From Siphonodentalium dalli (lineage: Eukaryota > Mollusca > Scaphopoda > Gadilida > Siphonodentaliidae), in assembly GCA_032622095.1 (NCBI GenBank), contig CP136061.1, forward strand, positions 118,432,754 to 118,496,753: a stretch of DNA of 64,000 nt, written 5' to 3'. Of this stretch, positions 57,183 through 64,000 are shown in pieces. Within the stretch, counting starts at the first letter, position 1. Every line of letters begins with the position of its first letter. Below the pieces are notes generated by a model. It ran no database searches and was not told where the DNA came from. It saw only the letters and a program-made list of their open reading frames with translations. The translations under genes and the position numbers were made by a program.

Positions 57183-58437
57183 GTTCGGCCTGTTCTTCTG
57201 AAAAACCGCACATTCTTTGCTTATAATATAATTTGATTTAGGTATATAATCTGCATAGACTCGACTCATGTTGAGTCGACTATGTGCTGAAAATGAGAAC
57301 ATTTTAGTCCCATTATCGACTCATAATGAGGCGATTCTAAGCAGATTATGTGCGCACAATGAGACAAATAAAGCCAATTCACGACGTTTTAGGTGTACGT
57401 TTTTTAACAGGTGTTTTCACTGTGGCCCGCGCTATAAAACTAAATAACGGGTAAGAGTACATTATCTACTTATATCAGAATCAAATAATCACATTATCTA
57501 CCTATTTCACATTATAGGTCGAATATGTGCGTATTTCCGCGAGAATATGTTGGTTTGTTTCTGGCTATTCGCTTTGGGCGACAGGCTCAAGGCACACTGG
57601 ACCTGTGCTTGCCCATGGGCACATATCAGTATAATATAGACAATAGTCTTGGTCGAGTGAAAGTAAACCGAGCATACACTACTCAGTATCCGACATTTCG
57701 GCTCTAAAGGCGAAAAGCCTGGCACCGATAATTGGCCGCTGGAGAAGTAAAACTTTGACATTTCGGCCTCTAAAGGCGAAACGCGTGCGAGAACCGACCG
57801 ACGAGAAACCGAAAATATACACTTCGGCGTCCTTTTTTAAAATTATATTTTCTATACCAGTTTGTTACAACCCAAACTAACGAAACACGTTCTTAAAAAT
57901 ACAACATCACCCAGTTTGCATCACCCGCCTTTTCTGTTAAAATAATGGTCAATGATACAGAATGACTGACGCAATAATATGACGCCTGAGAGTAGGATAA
58001 CATCTCGAAAGTGGGACAACACGTTGTATTTGTTCGAGACATTGAAGACAGTAATGTTTTGACGCAACATATCTTCGCGCAAATACGGACATAATCGACA
58101 TATAGTGTGAAATAAGTACATAATGTGATTATTTGATTCTAAATAAGCAGGTAATGGACGCATACCAATTATTTCGTGTTATGGTGCGGGCCACAATGAA
58201 AATACAATTTAAAGAGCGCACACCTGCAAATTAAAGATCTGAATTGGCGCACTTGTAAAGTTTTCCGCACATAATCTGCTTAGATTCGCCTCATTATGAG
58301 TCTATAATGTTACTAAAATGCTCCTATTTTCAGCACATTATCGACTCAAATTGAGGAGATTCTAAGCAGATTATCTACCTAAAATAAGTTCTATTCTAAG
58401 CAGAAATGGTCGAGTTTTCGGGAGAACAGGTTGGTTG
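57183..58437. mobile_element. Foldback element with about 380-bp inverted arms, family E-related
   Basis: Left arm 57183-57560 and right arm 58045-58437 are inverted copies: GCCTGTTCTTCTGAAAA / TTTCGGGAGAACAGG, GGCGATTCTAAGCAGATTAT / ATAATCTGCTTAGATTCGCC, GTTTTCACTGTGGCCCGC / GCGGGCCACAATGAAAAT, and AATCAAATAATCACATTAT / ATAATGTGATTATTTGATT-like blocks. Within each arm is another small palindrome (GACTCATAATGAG). The 480-bp centre is unique and non-coding. Confidence 0.7.
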
Positions 58438-58834
58438 ACAAAACTCCCCGCTCGCGATACATTGGCCAACGCTTTATAAGTGGTTAATGTTTCTGGGTGA
58501 CTTTCGGTGGAACAACCAATGTCACTTGAAAATCATTTAATCAAGGACGCAGTTGAGTTCAAAGATTGTTTCTAACTATGAGAATGACTGATACTTTGAC
58601 ACACAGGTAAATGTAATGTCAGTTATGCTGAAGATCATTATGAGGAACTCGTCCATCCTGTTTGAAATTCAGAACAAGAATAACTTATTTGCAGCAGATG
58701 GAATTGGTGAATGAGCATTTGACAGATATGCCTCTGTCTGGAAAGCAAACCCATACAGATCACAGATTCCTAAATGGGCCACATGACATAAACATATCTC
58801 AAACTGTTAGGCCATTTAGACCTCGGTGTTACGC
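58438..58834. other. Unassigned spacer
   Basis: No supported feature. Confidence 0.3.
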
Positions 58835-59000
58835 CGAGTTATGTAGTAACTGACGAGTTTTGTGGTAGCTCACGAGTTATGTAGTAACAATCGACGAGTT
58901 TGTGGCAGCTCACTAGTTTTGTAGTAAATCGACGAGTTGTGTAGTAATTTCAGGTTACGAGTTTTGTAGTAAAATATCGACGAGTTTTGTAGTAAAAAAC
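58835..59000 (+). repeat. Imperfect minisatellite, GACGAGTTTTGTAGTAA unit
   Basis: Six or seven imperfect copies of (TC)GACGAGTTTTGTAGTAA or CACGAGTTATGTAGTAA, with 22-30 bp spacing. Confidence 0.75.
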
Positions 59001-59402
59001 AAGCAACAATTCAGTTTCAAAGGCGCGTTTAATAAAATATTATATAGTAAATGCAATGTTTTTTGTGTAATTGTTTGTGTGGTGGATGTTAATGACACTG
59101 TAGCTCAACTTGATGTTGGTCCCTCGTCACTGCTGTGCCGTTTCTCGGCAGATCTGAGCCAAATGACGAACCACATTTGGATTTCCACCAAGATAGGTAG
59201 TTTATTCTATTTCACCAATACAACATGGTATTAAGAAATAGGACGCGACGTCTGACGTAATGGGGGCCAGGTTCCATATCGACATGTGGGGAATCTTGTT
59301 TCCTCTGTGGACCCACAAATCACTTCAACGATACGGTGTCATATCTAGCAAATCTGGAGATAATTCAGTCATGATCCAAGATGTCTAAGGTTTACTTCTG
59401 GG
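59001..59402. other. Unassigned spacer
   Basis: No supported feature. Confidence 0.3.
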
Positions 59403-59882
59403 TAGATCATGCCATGAATCTATACCCTAGCTAACGCCCGTAGAGATCATATTCCACCAGTACACAACGTTAGAACTTTTGACAGGAAACCTATAAAGTC
59501 CAAAAAATAACGCGGGGAATATATTTCTTAGTTATTATCTGTTTCTTAATAATGTACTTCACTGTTGGTGAAGGTCCCAACTCGAAATTTCACGATTTAA
59601 GTGAATTTGTGACCGATTTTGCTTCGAGTCGCATACAATTATGGCATTTTCCTGGGTAATTAATTGTGTTGTTTGTTGCGATATCGGCTCACAAAAATCA
59701 GAGAAAAGCATTCAATTTTGAGTTGGGACATTCGCCTACAGTGAAGTACATTATTAAGGAAAAGATAACTAAGAAATATATTTCCCGCGTTATGTTTTCG
59801 ACTTTATAAGGTTCCCTGTCAAAACTGGTGGAATATGATCTCTACGGGCGTTAGCGAGAGTAGAGACTCATGGCATAATCTA
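59403..59882. mobile_element. Long inverted-repeat element, family G, copy G2
   Basis: Starts TAGATCATGCCATGAATCTA and ends ACTCATGGCATAATCTA, with arms of about 200 bp pairing through CGCCCGTAGAGATCATATTC, TTTCTTAGTTATTATCTGTT and the AACTCGAAATTTC block. Aligns end-to-end with G1 (11080-11585). Confidence 0.75.
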
Positions 59883-60293
59883 ACTTCTGGGTTGGGAAGT
59901 TGGCAAACCGTCTGATATGATTGGATTATTCTGGGATGTTGGCAAACCATCTGATATGATTGGCTGATTCTGGTATGTTCGTCAGGACGTTGCCATCTCT
60001 CATTCTCTCTGGGCCTGAACTTCATAAAGCTGTTTGACAATCGATATTGTCTTGAATGTCTAGAACAAAAGTATATAATTCCTGACCCATTCTTACTGGC
60101 AATTGTCTGGTGTTCATTGGGTCTCTCCTCTCAAGTAAACGGCTTGAAACAAACAAACAAACGTTGTCTTCGTCAGACCACCTATTTAGAATTGCGCAAG
60201 CTTTGAATTGTGCTTTGACCACTCCACCGACTTTTTAAAGCTATGTCGGTTTGTGCTCCACAATACAAATAATAATATTCGCAGTTGACGTTT
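59883..60293. other. Unassigned stretch
   Basis: Contains a direct repeat of about 40 bp: TTGGCAAACCGTCTGATATG at 59899 and TTGGCAAACCATCTGATATG at 59940. Confidence 0.4.
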
Positions 60294-60540
60294 TTCCGGT
60301 ATCGGCAGGGGGGGGGGGGTCGGAAAAAATTGCCATTACAGTAGGCTGAAAAAAAAAATTCCGCCTCTTTGGTACCCATCACCCCCCTATTTGAAGGAAA
60401 AAATATTTTTTCCAATTTCATGCGGGGTACCCAGTGACTACCCGCCCCCCTTTTTCCTCCAAATCCAGCCAAATCACCCCTTATTTGAAGGATTTTTTTT
60501 CCAATTTCATGCAGGTTACCCACCCACGTTTTACCTAAAA
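60294..60540 (+). repeat. Poly-G repeat, family M
   Basis: TATCGGCAGG, G run, GTCGGAAAAAATTGC at 60299-60332, followed by a duplicated TTTTTTCCAATTTCATGC block (about 60404 and 60497) and C-rich sequence. Confidence 0.55.
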
Positions 60541-61639
60541 ATCTGTAGTCTCACACCATTTAGGCTTGGTATTAGTTTCAGTTATAAAGTCTGAGAACAG
60601 ATAAGAATCGTATAAACCTGCAGCACCCATTGTTATCATGTTTGTTTTTGTTTATCAATTGACTCATGACTTGTAAACAAGTTATATGAACATTTTACCA
60701 TATTTAGGCAAAACATTTATGCTAAATAGTAATGAACCCACACGATCTTATACCATCTGACAACATGGCGTTTAACAGATTGATCAGCATTCATATGGCT
60801 TTGATGTGAAATTGTGTCCAAAAAAAACAGCATTCAATACTTTCTAGCATGATGAGATTTCCATGTTTTGGTTACAATACACCAAATACAAATTAGTAGA
60901 GTGATTTCCCCTGGCACTACCAAGCTAGGATCAGCATAAAAAAAATTCTGGCAGCTGAATGGTCAATGATACATGGATGAAAAGTGCACGAAAAAATGCA
61001 CAAATGTGTTTCCCGTCGAGAAACATCAAATATAACCACATGGTAAACGGTTATGGTTGTGCAAATGGCGAATAATTTATGGGAGGTGTTTGTGTTTTTT
61101 TCGATGTCATTTTTTTCTCAATTTTAAGGGTAGTGTGACGTTTGTCAAGCTGCAGTGTGATTTACCACGTTCACAAGTACTTTTGGGCACATTTCTGTGT
61201 GTTTAAAAGGACGTTCTTTAATTTCAAATACTCGTGCAGGGTCAAAGCTTTCCTGCGGATACAGGCCAGCGGGATTTGTTAACACTGAGGCCTATGTAAA
61301 TCATTTGGTGTATTGTAAACCTTTTGCCTCTTATGCTGTCTGATCAGGTATAATGAGTAAACATTGATGATATAAATGAATAGCTTTATTCATTTTTATT
61401 TACTTTAATCATGGGTGTCATAACTGTCCATTTTCATCTTGAGCAAGTGGCGTTGGTACTTGGCAATGTGATCTGATGCAAAAGACGAAATTGTGAGTGT
61501 TGGTTTGTAACCGGGATTTCTGAGAAGCATTATGCCTATATCCACACTAATTAAACCCCAAGCCCTGACCTAAGTGTCATACATACTATAACAATGATGC
61601 TGAACACTTTGAGGCAATTATATTGCAGAAATGTTGTAA
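60541..61639. other. Unassigned stretch
   Basis: No supported feature in 1.1 kb. Confidence 0.3.
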
Positions 61640-61770
61640 GAGGAAAAAACTGTGACCACTTGGAAAAAAGTTATTTTTTTCGCAGCAGAACCACCCACCC
61701 ACCCTGCCTACTGTATGGAAAAAAGTGAATGACCCCCCCCCCCCCCCCCTATCGAAATAGGTCGAAAAAA
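61640..61770 (-). repeat. Poly-C repeat, family M
   Basis: CCACCCACCCACCCTGCC near 61690 and a C run at 61735-61749 followed by TATCGAAATAGG. Same module as 499-527 in this orientation. Confidence 0.5.
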
Positions 61771-63064
61771 TACTTGAACAATATTATATGTCCCAGAAAG
61801 ACGCATTGAAATCATAAGTCATAAAAATACGACTTTGAACAGGATATTTGGGTCCGGAATCAAAAACATCCATGTTCACGGCATGCAACAGAAAAGAGCG
61901 TTCCTTTTTAATCTGTTCCTGATACGGTAGACATAATGAGCGCTTGTTTCAGTTATGGGCGAAAAACTGAAAACAGCCGGCAAGTGATTGAGACAAATGG
62001 AAAGTATTTTTCAGGGCATATGAAGCCTTTTTATCAATGTTTCGTGCATTTGTCAAGCTATCTGATACCTAATTCCAAATTACGTAGACAGAATTTGGAA
62101 GCACGAATGAGCCATGTGCGTTTAGAATTAAGGGGTCGCTCTGTTTCACATTCGAACCAGTGTTCACACTATGGGGAAACTTGGCTTTTAAATGGACCGG
62201 AAACCACTCTCAACCACTGGTGTTATGCAGCTTGTGTGTATGTGCGTACCTATAATAACTATTTACTATTTAGCAAGTATAGTTAAATGATAAAGGAATA
62301 TGATAAATTCACGTCTTAGAATATATATCTCTAAATTAGATTAGTGAAGTAAATTAGCGTTTTTTCTTGTGAAAATTGTGCCGTGCAGGAAGCGGTGCAT
62401 GTCATTGGTCGATTGGTCGGCGTGAAGTTTTAATAACCCATTTCTACAATAATATTAGTGAACAAAACTATGGCAAATATTTTGTGAACATGCAGGGGGT
62501 GGAGGTCAGCCATCCATCTTCCTCGATTACCGTCAGGCATTTGAAATATGTTAGTTGAATCAGAGAAACATCGCTTTCAAACGGGCAATGGACGCAAAAA
62601 GGTCAAACTCACCCGCTCTGTGGAGCCTATTTTTCTGACTTGCGAGCTATTTCTGTAACTAGGGAGCAGGTCAGGTCATAATTACAACACAAGTGAATGC
62701 TTTAATAAGTATACACAACACATACCTGTCCGGTTTATTTTGTGAAACAACCACAGCATCTCGAATAAAAATATGTATTAGCCATATAGGTGATTATGCA
62801 TACCATGAGGTATCTGTGTCGACTAGAGACACATACGATAGAATATGGTAGATGTAAACAAGTAACGCTCTTTATTATTTCGTGATAAAATAACTCGGGA
62901 CCAGACGATTCTTGGATAACTTGACACAAGCTATTAGATAGGTACGGGCGGCGTTCGTTGCAGAAATATTAATATTTGTTCAAATCGCCATCACCAGAAG
63001 GAATATTAAAAAATATATATAGTTTTGTTCATATGCCAAACATAATCAGCGCGTAAATAGTATA
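61771..63064. other. Unassigned stretch with family-F fragments
   Basis: AAAAGAGCGTTCCTTTTTAA at 61893 and TAACGCTCTTTATTATTTCG at 62863 are family-F fragments. A 116-codon frame at 61936-62286 has no recognisable family. Confidence 0.3.
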
Positions 63065-63470
63065 TTGTCGTCAAGACGTACGATGGTGTACGTAAACAAG
63101 AGCCTGCTCGTGTTACAGAAGTTTTGCTTCTGTTTACATAACACAGTGCAATTCTATTGGTTAATCACACATAAATGATATAAACGCTCTTTATTATTTC
63201 CATATCAGGAAAACAGTAACAAAGAACGCTCTTTATGTTTACCATATCCGGATCTAAACAAAAGCCAGGTTCTGTAACGTTGTTTGCTTTCGTTTACATA
63301 ACAAATGAAAAACATTTGACAATAACATACTGTTTATGCCATATTTCTGATTGGTATAAGAACAAGGTATGTCTATATTTTACTATTATTTCTGCTTATG
63401 GCGGTTTTTGACGGAGGTGAATATTTTAACAGCATACTCACCCCCAACGCTGCCCGTATCTTTAAGGGGT
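63065..63470 (-). mobile_element. Family F MITE, copy F2
   Basis: Inverted relative to F1: ATAAACGCTCTTTATTATTT, AAAGAACGCTCTTTATGTTT, ACATACTGTTTATGCCATAT and GGCGGTTTTTGACGGAGGTG match F1 read backwards. Termini are eroded. Confidence 0.6.
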
Positions 63471-63881
63471 GCCTTTTTCACTCGCATTGGGTGAATGGGC
63501 AAAAATATAAAAGTCTCTAAAATATCGCTACAAAGAAGAATATGGAGAAATAGATAAACTGCTGTCATATTCATTGTTGATAGTTCCCTAATAACGGAAT
63601 TTCGCGTGTTGAAATCAGTGTTATGTACACAAAACTGTTACAGTGATTTGTCCTTCAAACGCACTAATCGCATATATAGTAAGTTAAAAATATTTTGGCC
63701 TGAATAGGATTTTCACAATATTGTTCAATGATTTGACCTATTCCCGTGTTTACTGACACATTTGTATTATTGGGTTTATAAGGTTAGAAGGTACTATAAA
63801 TGTTTTTCCATATATATATATTGGCCTCACGGTTAACGTTTTGACACGGCCACGCTAAATTCGCCAGTTCCAAAGTGTATT
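63471..63881. other. Unassigned stretch
   Basis: Shares a short block with 10680-10720 (GTGTTGAAATCAGTGTTATG). No gene. Confidence 0.3.
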
Positions 63882-64000
63882 CAGTAATGTCCTAAATAAT
63901 CGACCCCTAAACCACAGCAGAATGATGGAAACATTTCAGGATTTAGTCGGAAATATGGCTTGCTGCCATTAATCTGAAAGCTCTCGGTGAGAGCTTTCCG
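63882..64000. mobile_element. Family B MITE, left half, cut by window end (B4)
   Basis: CAGTAATGTCCTAAATAATC through GATTTAGTCGGAAATATGGC to the hairpin centre CTCTCGGTGAGAGC. The rest lies beyond the window. Confidence 0.75.

Noticed and set aside
61936-62286. 116-codon plus-strand ATG frame
   Set aside because: Starts in a family-F fragment and shows no recognisable domain.
1-64000. CRISPR array, bacterial operon, phage or viral gene cluster
   Set aside because: Tandem repeats here lack CRISPR-like regular repeat/spacer sizes, and no prokaryotic or viral hallmark proteins were found.

Overview
The window looks like accessory, non-genic DNA from a eukaryote with an intron-containing, transposon-rich genome. 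There are no bacterial operons, Shine-Dalgarno sites, CRISPR arrays or rRNA genes, base composition is AT-rich, and almost every long stretch resolves into degenerate repeats. Non-LTR retrotransposon tails of the type (ATCA)n with a neighbouring TTTAACGCCGTTTT-like block, plus many families of palindromic MITEs, suggest a marine lophotrochozoan, probably a mollusc. This taxonomic guess is inference from repeat style only.

Only one convincing host gene is visible: a secreted type-B carboxylesterase / cholinesterase-like protein on the minus strand (16800 down to 15278). It is essentially one large first exon ending in a textbook splice donor; its last exon was not found. A second coding-like block (8132-9002, plus) is a frameshifted, compositionally distinct ORF with an overlapping AATAAA signal. 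I do not recognise it; it may be a retroelement ORF1/gag.

Layout. 0-8 kb: poly-G/C repeat, three copies of an unclassified repeat (D), a tRNA-derived SINE, a piggyBac-like MITE (A1) and a MITE (C1) nested in repeat D. 8-13 kb: the coding-like block, a Tigger/pogo-like MITE (B1), a long inverted-repeat element (G1) and a truncated LINE with RT C-terminus. 12.9-14.9 kb: three 750-bp tandem units. 15.3-17.1 kb: the esterase. 17.1-21.7 kb: repeats E1, L, a SINE, a perfect-looking long palindrome, and A3/G3/C2. 21.8-25.4 kb: a nested mosaic, an ORF1-bearing LINE interrupted by a MITE (A4) and by a dimeric repeat (N). 25.4-36 kb: sparse MITEs and simple repeats. 36.3-38 kb: MITE C4 split by a LINE fragment. 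41.3-45.8 kb: a 1.8-kb terminal-inverted-repeat element abutting a second ORF1-bearing LINE, then MITE A6 between 65-bp direct repeats. 47-52 kb: degenerate tandem arrays. 54-64 kb: MITEs A7, F, B, G, and a roughly 1.25-kb foldback element.

No multi-gene biochemical system is present. The most noteworthy candidates are: (1) TTAA-bounded MITEs built from two mirror-image palindromes, each with outward TATATAAG motifs, around an AT-rich minisatellite; (2) two LINE copies that both carry ORF1 and the 3' region but lack any ORF2, resembling ORF1-only non-autonomous LINEs; (3) repeat families carrying many copies of transcription-factor-like motifs (TCAAGGTCA, CCGCCATNTTGG, TTGATTAATCAA).
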